From positions 310,001 to 374,000 of the forward strand of contig JALQPE010002041.1 of assembly GCA_030407315.1 (NCBI GenBank): a DNA stretch of 64,000 nucleotides, in the 5' to 3' direction. This DNA is from Asparagopsis taxiformis. Lineage: Eukaryota; Rhodophyta; Florideophyceae; Bonnemaisoniales; Bonnemaisoniaceae. A program made the position numbers and the translations under genes. The notes under the pieces were generated by a model. The model made no database searches. It was given only the letters and a program-made list of their open reading frames with translations, and had not been told where the DNA came from. Positions 19,379 to 29,163 of the stretch are shown piece after piece (within the stretch, counting starts at the first letter, position 1; the number at the start of each line of letters is the position of its first letter).

Positions 19379-21379
19379 ATGCTTCTCTTTTACCGAGATC
19401 CGATTAAAACGTGTCGACTATCCCCCGCGTCCTTCATGCCATCGGAGATATTCGCTCTGGACGAACCCGTTCCTCAGGGAAGACCTCCCCTGTTTTCCAA
19501 GAAGCAATCGGCGTCCAGACCCGCCTTACTTTTGGCTGGGATGGGTTACGAAGCCTGTTCGACATGCCGTACTGCATTTGTCTATGGCACAACCACAGCG
19601 CTTTTCGTCCATCAAGCTCCCTTTTCTGCTACCACGCGCCATGTCCGCCGCATTAGATTACCTGTCCCCTACCGGATATCGCCAACCGCCGTATTTATGG
19701 GCACAGGCGGCCGCGCAACTGAGGAGGATAGTGGCACTGGACTGCGTGATGTTTCAAACAATCCCGCTGCGTCGCGCACAAATGATCTGCCGTTGCAATC
19801 CTCCGGTTTTGATGTAGCAAATACAGAATTGGACGAGCAAAATGGCCCCGTTGTTGATGCTGATGACGATTCCGAATTTGTTAAATGGGCGACCAGTGGC
19901 GCAGACGTGGAAGAGGATGACGACTTGCCAATGGACCAGTATCTTGCTCTGGATACTGAGCCCACAAAACCCATCAGCAGTATTCCCCTGGATGATGATG
20001 ACATCGATCAAACTATTGATTTTGAAGACGGAGATAATGAAGAGGAGGATGAGGAGGAGGATGAGGAGGATGATGAAATGGCCGCTCGTGCCGATGCTGA
20101 TGACTTTGACGAAGATGTCGTTCTCTCTCCTCTCAGTAAGCGTGGTAGAAATTTGCTTCGCACATCCCCCGCTGGTGGAGTTGAGCAAGATGCGAATGAC
20201 GAAATCCCTGACGATGATTTCATAGAATCTTTCGTCGATGACCTCCCGCCAGTGTTCACAGATGGCGATGATGTAAATAGCTCCAATGAAACTGAAGAAA
20301 TACTGGGTCCGCAAATGCCTCTCGATGAGGATGATCTGGAAGGCACCGATGAAGCCTTGTTTGAGGAAGAATCTGATGAAGATATTCAGAGTGCCGCTAA
20401 TATCCTCTCCAATAGTGGTTTACTCGGCCTTGGGGTTGACGGCGACAAACGCGCTGATATGTCTGCCGTAACGTCTTTCGCATTGGGCAGAGACAAACCT
20501 CAAGTTGATGTTGAAACACCTCTGGAGGATCTCGATTATCCTGATGATCCAGTTGATCTCGACGATGATTCTACGGCTGAAACCATAGTAAGTCTGGATG
20601 ACTACAAAGAGCCTGATGAAGAGGAAATTGATGATGAGTTTACACTGACTTCCAAGTCTAGTGTAGGACGTATTTGGGAACTAAATGATGACAACTATGT
20701 GACCATAACTGATCCTGGCCAGTCTTACGCATATGAACTGGACGAGGAAGACGAAGAAGATCAGGAAATGGCAACTGTCCGCAGGGGAAAACAGGGTGGA
20801 TGGAGTGGAGGCCTTGCACGAAATTCTTCATCACAGCTTCCAGAGGGTTCCAAAGAATGGATTGCTCGAAAATCGTACGAATTGATAGCTGAATCCAACC
20901 AAACGGAAATGTTCCGTTGGACACGCCGGCATCAAGATCCCCCTCCATCGATTCAGGCTTTGTTCCCCAAGAAGGCCTCAAATCTACCACCACTTGGGAA
21001 AACAACGTTAAAGTTTTCTACTCCAGACTCAGTCGCAGAAATCATTGGGACAGACTCGTCTGCTGTAGGAAGTGACTTTGAGGAAGTCGCACCATCGGTT
21101 GATGAAGGCCGTCCAAACCAGAACGCGCTCGAAAGATCAATGAACTTTCCAAATCAGTACAAATTTAAGGTAGAAGGGGTGGGTGACCTGGTTGATTCAG
21201 TGCAAGAAGTGATAGAGCGTGTCTTAGGCAACAGGGCCCCTGATTCCGCCTTTCACGTTGAGCCGTCAGGAAGATATGAAAGAGTGGAGTTTGTGCTTCA
21301 GGTTGAAAACGCGCGACAAGTAACAGACATTTATGATTCCCTTCGTAATCTTCCATCTGTGAAGTTCAGTTATGGATAG
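19379..21379 (+). CDS. Acidic protein with C-terminal DUF493 (YbeD-like) domain
   Basis: About 666 aa if the ATG at 19379 is used; ATGs at 19436 and later are equally possible. The N-terminal ~110 residues are basic and Ser/Thr-rich, compatible with a plastid transit peptide. Residues ~120-480 are extremely acidic with Asp/Glu runs. A conserved-looking block (GSKEWIARKSYELIAESNQ, then MFRWTRRHQDPPPS) comes before residues ~590-666, a DUF493 domain (FPNQYKFKVEGVG to SVKFSYG). DUF493 has an ACT-like fold, is found in bacteria and plastids, and its role is not settled. The acidic arm is far larger than in bacterial YbeD, which is essentially the domain alone. Confidence 0.8.
   Translation: MLLFYRDPIKTCRLSPASFMPSEIFALDEPVPQGRPPLFSKKQSASRPALLLAGMGYEACSTCRTAFVYGTTTALFVHQAPFSATTRHVRRIRLPVPYRISPTAVFMGTGGRATEEDSGTGLRDVSNNPAASRTNDLPLQSSGFDVANTELDEQNGPVVDADDDSEFVKWATSGADVEEDDDLPMDQYLALDTEPTKPISSIPLDDDDIDQTIDFEDGDNEEEDEEEDEEDDEMAARADADDFDEDVVLSPLSKRGRNLLRTSPAGGVEQDANDEIPDDDFIESFVDDLPPVFTDGDDVNSSNETEEILGPQMPLDEDDLEGTDEALFEEESDEDIQSAANILSNSGLLGLGVDGDKRADMSAVTSFALGRDKPQVDVETPLEDLDYPDDPVDLDDDSTAETIVSLDDYKEPDEEEIDDEFTLTSKSSVGRIWELNDDNYVTITDPGQSYAYELDEEDEEDQEMATVRRGKQGGWSGGLARNSSSQLPEGSKEWIARKSYELIAESNQTEMFRWTRRHQDPPPSIQALFPKKASNLPPLGKTTLKFSTPDSVAEIIGTDSSAVGSDFEEVAPSVDEGRPNQNALERSMNFPNQYKFKVEGVGDLVDSVQEVIERVLGNRAPDSAFHVEPSGRYERVEFVLQVENARQVTDIYDSLRNLPSVKFSYG
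20036..20078 (+). repeat. GAGGAGGAT-type imperfect repeat coding Asp/Glu
   Basis: Short imperfect GAG/GAT units inside the DUF493 gene encode an uninterrupted acidic run; the frame is kept. Confidence 0.8.
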
Positions 21380-21504
21380 AACTAACGTGGACAATTTACA
21401 ACGTTCGGAGGATTGTCCATATACTAAACCTGTCATTCCTCGAATGTTGACGCGAGTGTTTTGCCTGGCGTTACTGCGGCGAACCTATGGCCTTACTGTC
21501 GCTA

Positions 21505-22578
21505 TTATTGTGGTAAAGTTTGGTCGTGTTTTGAAGGCTGTTGGGATTGAGTTTCTTGAATCTTCTTTGGAACGTGGAGTGCGGAATGGTTATACCTTCT
21601 GGCGTGCGTCTGTTCGACCATGTATTCTCTGCCCAAAGCTTGAACCTTAAGCAAACCTTTGTGCAAATGATCCAGAGTGGATTGCCCTCTTTGTAGAGTC
21701 TGCTCCCATATTCGCACCGCTTCTAGCACTAATGCAGAGGCACGGTCGGCTGCTGCTCGAGCTTTTTCGAGGCTAGAAGGTACCATACATTCAGTTTCAG
21801 GTAGTGCAATCAAGTCGGACACGGAGAATGGAATCGAGGGAAGCTTGGACTCTGGAATAGTTGCTTTCAGGAATTTCTCAGCCTCCTCTGCATATTGCAA
21901 TCTGCTCGATATATCTGAATGAGGCTCTTGCTTTGCAGTATTGAGGCCTGAGTCCGTTATCTGCTCCTCGCGAATGCCAATCACGCCAAACAGCTCATCC
22001 ATCCCAGACATTCTACTTGTTTTATCAAGAAACCAGGGATGCAACTCCTTATCGCGCATAGCTTGCTCCACGCCCACAGCTTCCACAAGAACTGCAAAGG
22101 CAAGGTCGCGACTAAATTCGGGCCCCGCGCTGGAGGAGATGCGGAGCAATCTACGCAGGGTTCCGAGTGGTGTGACAAAGCAGCACATATGACATCGAAC
22201 AAAGTGATTCGTGATTTGTGGCTCATTGGAACGGGACGGATCGATTGTGGAATCAGAGGATAATAAATGAGGCACATTACCAATGGGGAGAAGAGTGCCG
22301 CAGGCATCACAAAATAAGCACCATCGATCGTTTATAAGAATGCGCATTCTGCCGTCGTGTATTTTTTGTACCGTTAGATGAGTTGGTGGATTCAAGGGCG
22401 GAGCGTTTGCTTGTCCGTCTGGGTTCTGAAGTATTTTGCTGGTGGAAAGACCTAGAGAATGGTTGAAGAGACCGTTCCATTGTTTTTGTTGTCTGCGACG
22501 CCAGCGTTGAAATCTCTCATATATCTGCTCGCCAACTATGTCTGCAGGGAGGGAAGATACTGTGGTGGGCTCGATCAT
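21505..22578 (-). CDS. Unknown 357-aa protein with a zinc-ribbon-like module
   Basis: No named family recognised. The N-terminus is basic and aromatic (YERFQRWRRRQQKQW). Residues 86-138 form a C-x2-C-x35-C-x2-C module (C90, C93, C129, C132, with extra C87 and C133). The flanks CDACGTLLPIG and FVRCHMCCFVTPLG resemble the N-terminal ribbon of small RNA polymerase subunits (Rpb9/Rpa12/Rpc11 type), but the rest does not fit them. The C-terminal half is helical with likely coiled coil (AEEAEKFLK; LEKARAAADRASALVLEAVR), and the tail is Gln/Lys-rich. It converges with the DUF493 gene (125 bp between stops). Confidence 0.7.
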   Translation of the reverse strand: MIEPTTVSSLPADIVGEQIYERFQRWRRRQQKQWNGLFNHSLGLSTSKILQNPDGQANAPPLNPPTHLTVQKIHDGRMRILINDRWCLFCDACGTLLPIGNVPHLLSSDSTIDPSRSNEPQITNHFVRCHMCCFVTPLGTLRRLLRISSSAGPEFSRDLAFAVLVEAVGVEQAMRDKELHPWFLDKTSRMSGMDELFGVIGIREEQITDSGLNTAKQEPHSDISSRLQYAEEAEKFLKATIPESKLPSIPFSVSDLIALPETECMVPSSLEKARAAADRASALVLEAVRIWEQTLQRGQSTLDHLHKGLLKVQALGREYMVEQTHARRYNHSALHVPKKIQETQSQQPSKHDQTLPQ

Positions 22579-23249
22579 AGTGGAAATAGAGTTTGCAATG
22601 ATTTAGTGCTGTTCACTTCGTGGAGCGGACCAGTGATACTCAGGACAAGCACAGATGGGGTTTCATCTCGAGGCGCGATCGACAAACACGTCGGAGCGGG
22701 AATACATCAACTCGCAGTATTCAAAGTTGGGTTACGTAAGAGCTTGTACACAGCAATGACAGCATTGTGGCCCTTATCACCACATTTTGTAGTCACCAGA
22801 GTCTAGTAGTGTTGTTTCCCGTATACGGTAGTAGCTACAGTTGTCATCATTCATGTTGACCGAGATATGTTGACAGCATTCACAGCAACGCGTTTTTTTC
22901 GAGTTGGAAATTTAGGCTAGTCAACACCACGCGTTCTCCGCCTTATTCATCCCTTTTAGGGTTCTGGCCAGAGAAGCGTCTGGAACCAGTGCATGATATA
23001 CTGTTTATGGGGGTAGAAAACATCGTTGCGGCAGAATCTTCACTGGACACTTGCCTCTTCAACTACAGTTCATGAGCCAATCGTCAGCACGGATCACACT
23101 TCCAGCAAATTCTTCCACAGTTTTGTATGTTGTATTTGTTCGTTTACCCCTCAGCCCAAACCAACCGCATCCCAATTTGCTTTAATACTCAAGCTTCTTC
23201 CTACTGTTATTGACGTTCCAACTTGGCGTGATTCTATCAAGTAAACAAA
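22579..23249. other. Divergent promoter region: zinc-ribbon / WSS1 genes
   Basis: 671 bp with no recognisable gene. TTGTACAC (reverse of GTGTACAA) at about 22744-22751 lies ~167 bp upstream of the zinc-ribbon ATG and belongs to the element family described in the findings. Confidence 0.5.
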
Positions 23250-24188
23250 ATGGGTCCCAAGTCTCGAATGGTAACTCTTGACAGCGAACTCTTCAAGTGT
23301 TGTCACAAATTGGAAACACTGGGATGGTCAAATGATGCGGAAGCCAAAAAGCTATTACAAAAAGCTGCAAACCAGGTGAAACCAATTATGGCAAAACGTC
23401 GTTGGGCTGTACCAGTACTCGCTGAATTCTATCCCCCAATGCCAAATTTGCTTGGTCTCAACCACAATAGAGGTCAAAAAATTGAAGTTCGTCTTCGCCG
23501 TCCATCCGACAGAGACACATTCCTTCCATATGAATCTATCCTGGGCACACTACTCCACGAACTTGCCCACATTCAGGTTGGACCACATAACAAGCAGTTT
23601 TACGATCTGCTAGACGAGCTCAATAAAGAATGCGACCAGCTGATTTCGGCCGGCAATGATGGAGCATCGGGGCAAAACTTTTCTGGAGGTGGAAATCGAT
23701 TGGGAGATTGGTCTGTCACTACTGTTCCTCGCCATCAAGCTGCCCAGACTGCTGCTGCAGCTGCCATGAAGAGACATCGTAAACAGGCGATTATGTCCCA
23801 TGGTCCACAACGGCTTGGTGGACGAACCGCTGTTGCAAGAATTAGTGACCCGCGTATCATGGCACTTCAGGCTGCCGAACGTCGGAGAGCGGACGATGTA
23901 TGGTGTGCTAGCGGCCGAGATGCAAGTGCTACGCACGCTTCACCAATTGATGAGGATCAAGGACAGCGGCCAAATGCTCCGAGCGGGAATGAAGTGATTG
24001 TTGTTCAAGATTCAGATGAAGAGAAAACATTGCTGAATAGTCAGAATAATGTGGAAGTCATCGATGTCGACGATGTAGATGTGATTTGTCTTGATGAGCC
24101 TGTGAAACCAATTATCCCAGCAGCAAGTTTGCCTGTACGGCGTAATCCAGCCGCACAAGCTGCTTTGAGGAGATTTGGACAGGGGTAG
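23250..24188 (+). CDS. WSS1: WSS1/SPRTN-type DNA-protein-crosslink metalloprotease (WLM domain)
   Basis: WLM-domain proteases degrade proteins crosslinked to DNA and work with Cdc48/p97 and SUMO. The 312-aa protein has the catalytic motif H103-E104-L-A-H107 with third zinc ligand H113 (HELAHIQVGPH). Upstream are the family blocks RRWAVPVLAEFYP and LLGLN. After the protease, F144SGGGNRLG is a good SHP box for Cdc48/p97 binding. At the C-terminus, VIVVQDSDEE (~249-258) and VEVIDVDDVDVICL (~268-281) look like SUMO-interacting motifs. Domain order matches yeast Wss1. Intronless; ATG at 23250. Confidence 0.92.
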   Translation: MGPKSRMVTLDSELFKCCHKLETLGWSNDAEAKKLLQKAANQVKPIMAKRRWAVPVLAEFYPPMPNLLGLNHNRGQKIEVRLRRPSDRDTFLPYESILGTLLHELAHIQVGPHNKQFYDLLDELNKECDQLISAGNDGASGQNFSGGGNRLGDWSVTTVPRHQAAQTAAAAAMKRHRKQAIMSHGPQRLGGRTAVARISDPRIMALQAAERRRADDVWCASGRDASATHASPIDEDQGQRPNAPSGNEVIVVQDSDEEKTLLNSQNNVEVIDVDDVDVICLDEPVKPIIPAASLPVRRNPAAQAALRRFGQG

Positions 24189-24361
24189 CTCTCAAGGTAA
24201 AGCCATGCTCTCCTTTCTTGAAACAAGCGTTTGTTTGGATCACAGTTAACATGGTTGCAAAATAGAACGGGGAATCCAAGCATAGTTATATATTATATAA
24301 AAAGCAACCTATAGTGCACCGCTTCATGAGAGAACAATGTTTGCAGTCGGATAACTTGGTA

Positions 24362-25960
24362 TCAAGTCATTATTTCATCTCCATCTGAAACTGCAACAGA
24401 ATTTTGGAAGGGAAGGCGTTGGATAACAATGTGTATAGCAAGCAAGATGGAACACTTCTTTCCATGCACATTGTGCCACTTTTGGCAGTCTTCAGACGCA
24501 AGTAACCCAATCTGAATTTCAAAATCATCACGACCTGGCATAAGATCCGCACCGACTTCTTCAAGTGGAGAATCTTTTTCAAAAGTATTCTTTGTCTCGC
24601 ATTGACAATTACCCGTTAATACTTGAATGAAATAGCGAACCCGTCTTTCTGTGGTTTTACTGTGCTGACAGGATTCCTTTTTGCCAATTATGTGAACACC
24701 CACGCCATCATTCTTTGACTGCACGTGCTGGACAGTTAGATCGAGTGCTTCAAGAACCGTGCAGTCCTGCGCTCTGAAATCAGAGCTAGGTGCTTGAGGA
24801 ATCACATAGACTGGAAGTGAGAAATACGCTTCCGAAGCCGAGGCTGTGCAAAGAGCAGCTGCAGTGACACGTAATGCTCTGGGGGACATGTCGACAAAAA
24901 TATCCGAGAGGAGTAAGTCTCGGCGATGCCAAGGCGACACTGGAACATAGGAGATGAATTTTGAAAGGGTATCATCAGACACAGATGGGGCTATATGTTT
25001 GAGAATGAGCTCAAGGAGATGAGGTGTATGAATTTCTTCCACAGTTGAGCAAATTTTCTGGAGTATGGGATCTGCAAGGGTACTTGAAACTAGAATTGCC
25101 CACATTCCCTGCAGTGTTGTGAGATTACTATGCTCAGAGAGTGATTGGCCAAGAAGCACAGTGACCTGCTTGTAATGCTCCGCAAAGCGTGCCGTCAGGT
25201 AGGTACGGAACGGGTCTATTGGTAGTGGCGATATCTGAAGGACTGGGAGGTATGTAAGCAGAGCTTCAGGCGTGGAGAGGACATCTTTGCTCATTATATG
25301 ATTGGTATAAGAAGCTGGGAGATTTTGTTCGCTAGCTTTGTAAAGAATTGCCAAAGCTTTTACCGCCGAAGCGAGAGGTAGTTCAGTAAGAAGGCGTGTA
25401 CCAATGGTATGGTAGTAGCGTTTGAAAGACTCATCTGTTGTGCGGAGCTGAGAAAGATTGACGTATTCAAAAATGTTGTCCGAGAGAACAAGAAGATTTT
25501 GAAGACGGATATATGCCAAAAAACCATCGCATAAATCATGGAGTAAGTAGCGATTTGCCGCCTCGGCAATCAGAGCACATTGATGGAGGCTGAACTGGCT
25601 GAGATTAATATCGGCGCAGTACAGGAAGTCGATGAGGACGCGAAATATGGTTGGAGAGTCAGCGGGATCAAGCAAGATGTGGAGCCTTCCTGGTTCGGAA
25701 GGGCACGGGGCTATGGCATCGAACAAAGGCCCTGCAGCTACAGATAATCGGGAGCGATGCACAACTAGCTGGGTGTCATGGGGGTTGGAGGGAAAGGAAA
25801 GCACAACGAGTGGATCTGAGTTGAGTGGGTTGGATGCCAGTTTTCTATGTTGAGAAACATTGAGACAGTGCGTGATGAAGTGCACTCTCCGCGGGCTTAG
25901 ACATTGGGCTCGCAGATGCCAGTTACCGACCAAGTAGTCAATAGGCTGACTGCGGGGCAT
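24362..25960 (-). CDS. BTB/POZ-domain protein, substrate unknown
   Basis: About 532 aa from the ATG at 25960. After ~45 residues, a BTB fold is visible (DPLVVLSF, then TQLVVHRSRLSVAAGPLFDAI, then IFRVLIDFLYCADINLS, then IAEAANRYLLHDLCDGFL). A helical BACK-like region follows, and the C-terminal third is less recognisable (beta-rich, with HIIGKKES). BTB proteins often act as Cullin-3 E3 substrate adaptors; whether this one does is inference. It converges with WSS1 (173 bp between stops). Confidence 0.8.
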   Translation of the reverse strand: MPRSQPIDYLVGNWHLRAQCLSPRRVHFITHCLNVSQHRKLASNPLNSDPLVVLSFPSNPHDTQLVVHRSRLSVAAGPLFDAIAPCPSEPGRLHILLDPADSPTIFRVLIDFLYCADINLSQFSLHQCALIAEAANRYLLHDLCDGFLAYIRLQNLLVLSDNIFEYVNLSQLRTTDESFKRYYHTIGTRLLTELPLASAVKALAILYKASEQNLPASYTNHIMSKDVLSTPEALLTYLPVLQISPLPIDPFRTYLTARFAEHYKQVTVLLGQSLSEHSNLTTLQGMWAILVSSTLADPILQKICSTVEEIHTPHLLELILKHIAPSVSDDTLSKFISYVPVSPWHRRDLLLSDIFVDMSPRALRVTAAALCTASASEAYFSLPVYVIPQAPSSDFRAQDCTVLEALDLTVQHVQSKNDGVGVHIIGKKESCQHSKTTERRVRYFIQVLTGNCQCETKNTFEKDSPLEEVGADLMPGRDDFEIQIGLLASEDCQKWHNVHGKKCSILLAIHIVIQRLPFQNSVAVSDGDEIMT

Positions 25961-26401
25961 GACGGGGTTGGAGGTTATGCCATTGTTCAAAATAGGATGA
26001 ACAGGCCCTGGATAGATTGTTTTCGCAGATGGGCACTAGAAGAATGAAGAGTTGGGTTGGGCTGTTGCTGGCCATTGCTTATACATCCATTGCGGTTTGC
26101 GCAGGGAGCAGTCGGTAAACGAAAACGCTCGAGAACAATGGTACAGAGCGATCAACCAATGCGATTGCGTTGTTTGTGAAGAAGCGCTCAATTTAATGCC
26201 CTTTTTTTCAGTGTTTACCTGCGATTGCTCTGCGTGAAAATGCAAGAGCATTTGTCTTGTGACACGACAACGAAGCGCCACTGCGAGGCTTCCCTTTAAT
26301 TCCCGAGACTCAATCAGCGCATTGATCGCCCGACACACCAATAGCAAAACAAATCACCGATCGTGTGGCCACAACAATGGCCTGTCGAAAATGGAAGCTT
26401 A
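25961..26401. other. Spacer upstream of the BTB gene
   Basis: 441 bp with no recognised gene. A CCAAT pentamer occurs near 26155, oriented towards the plus strand; not strong enough to annotate. Confidence 0.5.
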
Positions 26402-27424
26402 TCACCCGAGCGCACTTTTAACAGCCAAAAATGCATCGTCAAGCACAATATCTGCCGGATCAGTGTCATCGTTTTCACCAGTAAAGTTGCCCGTTCTGAC
26501 GAGCACTGAGACCCACGGCCTACCTCTTCCATTAGCACCGCGCACATCCGTCAGTGGGTTATCACCCACACCAAAAATTCGATCAAATTTGACGTCTTCG
26601 AACCCTAATACCCGTGCCTGCTTTTTCAAAGCCTCCTCCGTCAAATCATAGTTGGCCGCAAAAGGTTTTCCGAACTGTGTTGCCACGATCTTCCGTCCCG
26701 TGATTTGCGAATGCAAAGCCTCTAGCGCAACGCGCAAACAGCCGCCCGCGAGTCTCGGCACGTGATACCTGCCTGGAAAGGTCAAATCGGGGTTGCAAAA
26801 ATATAAATCCACATTCTGCTTTGGCGAATCACCAAGTACATCCATGATGATCTGCACGTCTCTGCCCCAATTGCGCGAGTCGGACATGACAAATACAGCC
26901 TCCGGCTGCAGCTCTGCCAGCTCTTGTTGACGGGCCGTCGGCGCTGGCGGCGCATAGGTAGCAAAAGGCGTTGAGGTTGCATGAACGTGTCCATACACCT
27001 CTGCATCTAGCACACGGGCGAATCCGTAGCTTTGCGCGACATCGGCACAATTTTTGCCAACGGTTATGATGAGTCCTGGCCGCGAATTGTAGATGGGTGC
27101 TAGCGGACGCAGCGGGCTGTGCGATAGTACAAGCATATCTGGCGTGATGGGAACCTCAAGCTGGGTGGAGAGATAGTGCGCCCGCGAGGCCTCTGTGAAG
27201 CCACCGCTGTTGGTTATGAATGCGGTCGGCGCACGCCATTGATTTGTGCTCGAGTTGTAGAGGTAGGAGAGAGCTGCTTTTCCGGCTGGGATAGCTTGGC
27301 CGCCGCGGAGGAGAACGCCGTCAATATCGAAAGCAAAAGCGGGTCCGTAGTACGCATGGGTCGATTGCGCACGAATGTGACGTATAGAAAGCGGAACGAG
27401 TCGCCAATGAGTCAGACCCTGCAT
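26402..27424 (-). CDS. HDHD5: HAD-superfamily hydrolase, HDHD5/CECR5 type, probably mitochondrial
   Basis: 340 aa from the ATG at 27424. The first ~22 residues (MQGLTHWRLVPLSIRHIRAQ) are Arg-rich without acids, a typical mitochondrial presequence. The HAD motif I is F-D33-I-D35-G36, with TNSGGFTE (motif II) following. A C2 cap domain is present, and motif IV is GVGDNPLTDVRGANG near the C-terminus. This layout matches the CECR5 subfamily. The physiological substrate is unknown. An in-frame ATG at 27499 would add 25 residues. Confidence 0.85.
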   Translation of the reverse strand: MQGLTHWRLVPLSIRHIRAQSTHAYYGPAFAFDIDGVLLRGGQAIPAGKAALSYLYNSSTNQWRAPTAFITNSGGFTEASRAHYLSTQLEVPITPDMLVLSHSPLRPLAPIYNSRPGLIITVGKNCADVAQSYGFARVLDAEVYGHVHATSTPFATYAPPAPTARQQELAELQPEAVFVMSDSRNWGRDVQIIMDVLGDSPKQNVDLYFCNPDLTFPGRYHVPRLAGGCLRVALEALHSQITGRKIVATQFGKPFAANYDLTEEALKKQARVLGFEDVKFDRIFGVGDNPLTDVRGANGRGRPWVSVLVRTGNFTGENDDTDPADIVLDDAFLAVKSALG

Positions 27425-27636
27425 TCTGTTACATGGAGAGCATACCTCGATTGTGGTTGGCGATGTCGCAGCGCTCGATCTGCTTTTGGTGTACGTCATT
27501 TCGGATCTTACCAGCAATGCTGAAACTGTGGAAGAGAGCGCTGATTGGTCTGTCTACTGTATTCCTGCGTGAGTAGCATCCAATTGTGGTACAGTAATGT
27601 GCATATTCCAATTTTTTGTTGTTATTTTCAGAGCTC

Positions 27637-29076
27637 ATGGTCGCCTTGCATCAAGCTTGTAAGCATCAAATAGGCAGACAAATGCGGTTCGAAATTCTAT
27701 TGATGCCTTTTTGCGACGCAAAAGCAGCAATCTCAATCCAGTCGTGCTCCACCGTCAGCATGGATTCTAATACTTCCATTTCTTCAACAGAAAGCCTTGT
27801 AGCAACATTTACAGGCCGTAACCGGAGATCCGCAGCAAATGACATCATATCAGCTGTTGCATCCGCTGGCGCATTGCTCATTGACATTCGTCAATCCGTG
27901 GTGCAAAACAGGATCACACTTGTGGTAGAATTAGAATTGGATGATGGAAAGCACAATCACTCTTCCATGTATCGATCCCTGCTCAAAGTTGCCAAAAGCC
28001 TCGACCTTTCCATTGACTTTGACATTCCCGACATTGAACAGACCATGCAAACCATGCAACTCGACGCTCAGACGCCTCCAGGCCCCGATGTGCAATCCAT
28101 TTCGCATGAACCATACACGTATCATGTTCTCACTCTGCTCGCTCGCACTGACATTCATCCGCACTTTCTTTCCCAATTAGCGTCCATGCTCGCCGACCAC
28201 CAATTTATTACGGGAAACGTGAGACGACTCAGCGCATCTACATTTCAATGCTTGGAGATGGTGGTTGGCACTGCGCAAACACTCTCTCCAACCTACATGG
28301 CGGACGTTCGAAAACAACTGTATGCCCTCGGTATCGCCAATGGTATCGATGTGGCGCTCCAGGCTGAATCGGTGCTGAGGAGATCCAAGCGGCTTGTTGT
28401 GTTCGATATGGATAGTACACTAATTCAACAGGAAGTAATCGATGAAATCGCGCGGTACGCAGGTGTGTACGACCAAGTTTGCGAGATTACCAATCGTGCT
28501 ATGGGTGGCTCTCTGGATTTCAACCAGAGTCTTGAGCAGCGCGTCGCACTTCTCAAAGGTACGCCCAGCTCGGTGTTTGACAAAGTAATCGCAAACCTCG
28601 TGTACACGCCGGGCGCCAAGGAGCTGTGTCGGACGCTGAAGCGGCTCGGCTATCGACTGGCGGTTATATCGGGTGGGTTTACACGCGTGACTGAACACGT
28701 CAGGAATGAACTGGGGCTGGATTACGATTACGCTAATCAGTTGGAAGAGGTGAATGGGGTGTTCACAGGGCGGACGATTGGGGCGGTCGTAAACGCTAGA
28801 CGAAAGGCGGATCTTCTTATGACGATTGCGCAACTGGAACAGATTACTCTGGATCAAGTGATTGCGATTGGGGATGGAGCAAATGATCTACCGATGTTGG
28901 GAACTGCTGGACTTGGGGTGGCGTTCAACGCAAAGCCTGCGGTTCAAGAAGCGGCCAGTTTTAGGCTAAACCTGCCAAGTCTAACAGCTGTGCTGTATCT
29001 GCTTGGATTGAGTCAAGAGGAACAGGAGGAGGTTGTTGGAAAGGGGAGTAGTAGTAGTAGTAAGAGAATGGAATAG
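27637..29076 (+). CDS. serB: Phosphoserine phosphatase with N-terminal ACT-like region
   Basis: This is the last step of phosphorylated serine synthesis. The C-terminal HAD half contains FDMDSTLIQQEVIDEIA (motif I), VISGGFT (motif II), and IGDGANDLPML (motif IV), and it is standard SerB. The N-terminal ~170 residues include two ACT-like stretches (LVATFTGRNR and YTYHVLTLLARTDIHPHFLS), as in long bacterial SerB with serine feedback control. The start is uncertain: ATGs at 27637, 27682 and 27760 are all in frame, and only the last lies immediately before the first ACT. The extra N-terminus could be a targeting peptide. It is head-to-head with the HDHD5 gene (under 250 bp). Confidence 0.9.
   Translation: MVALHQACKHQIGRQMRFEILLMPFCDAKAAISIQSCSTVSMDSNTSISSTESLVATFTGRNRRSAANDIISAVASAGALLIDIRQSVVQNRITLVVELELDDGKHNHSSMYRSLLKVAKSLDLSIDFDIPDIEQTMQTMQLDAQTPPGPDVQSISHEPYTYHVLTLLARTDIHPHFLSQLASMLADHQFITGNVRRLSASTFQCLEMVVGTAQTLSPTYMADVRKQLYALGIANGIDVALQAESVLRRSKRLVVFDMDSTLIQQEVIDEIARYAGVYDQVCEITNRAMGGSLDFNQSLEQRVALLKGTPSSVFDKVIANLVYTPGAKELCRTLKRLGYRLAVISGGFTRVTEHVRNELGLDYDYANQLEEVNGVFTGRTIGAVVNARRKADLLMTIAQLEQITLDQVIAIGDGANDLPMLGTAGLGVAFNAKPAVQEAASFRLNLPSLTAVLYLLGLSQEEQEEVVGKGSSSSSKRME
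29047..29061 (+). repeat. (AGT)5 microsatellite at the end of serB
   Basis: Encodes a short Ser run in the last dozen codons. Confidence 0.9.
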
Positions 29077-29163
29077 ATAGAGGAGACAATGTAAGCATAT
29101 AGAAAGGCGGAGACGTTAAGGCGATCCGGTGAGTGCTTTTACGGATACACGAAATCGATGAAT

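Noticed and set aside
27419..27511. A 93-nt GTAAGA ... GCAG intron at the 5' end of the HDHD5 gene
   Set aside because: The upstream part in the required phase has no ATG before a stop, and the splice would remove the likely start Met of the presequence.
27569..27631. Possible 5' UTR intron upstream of serB (GTGAGT ... TTTTCAG)
   Set aside because: It would be only 63 nt, shorter than all other introns, has no CTAAC-like branch motif, and the upstream side lacks an ATG in phase.
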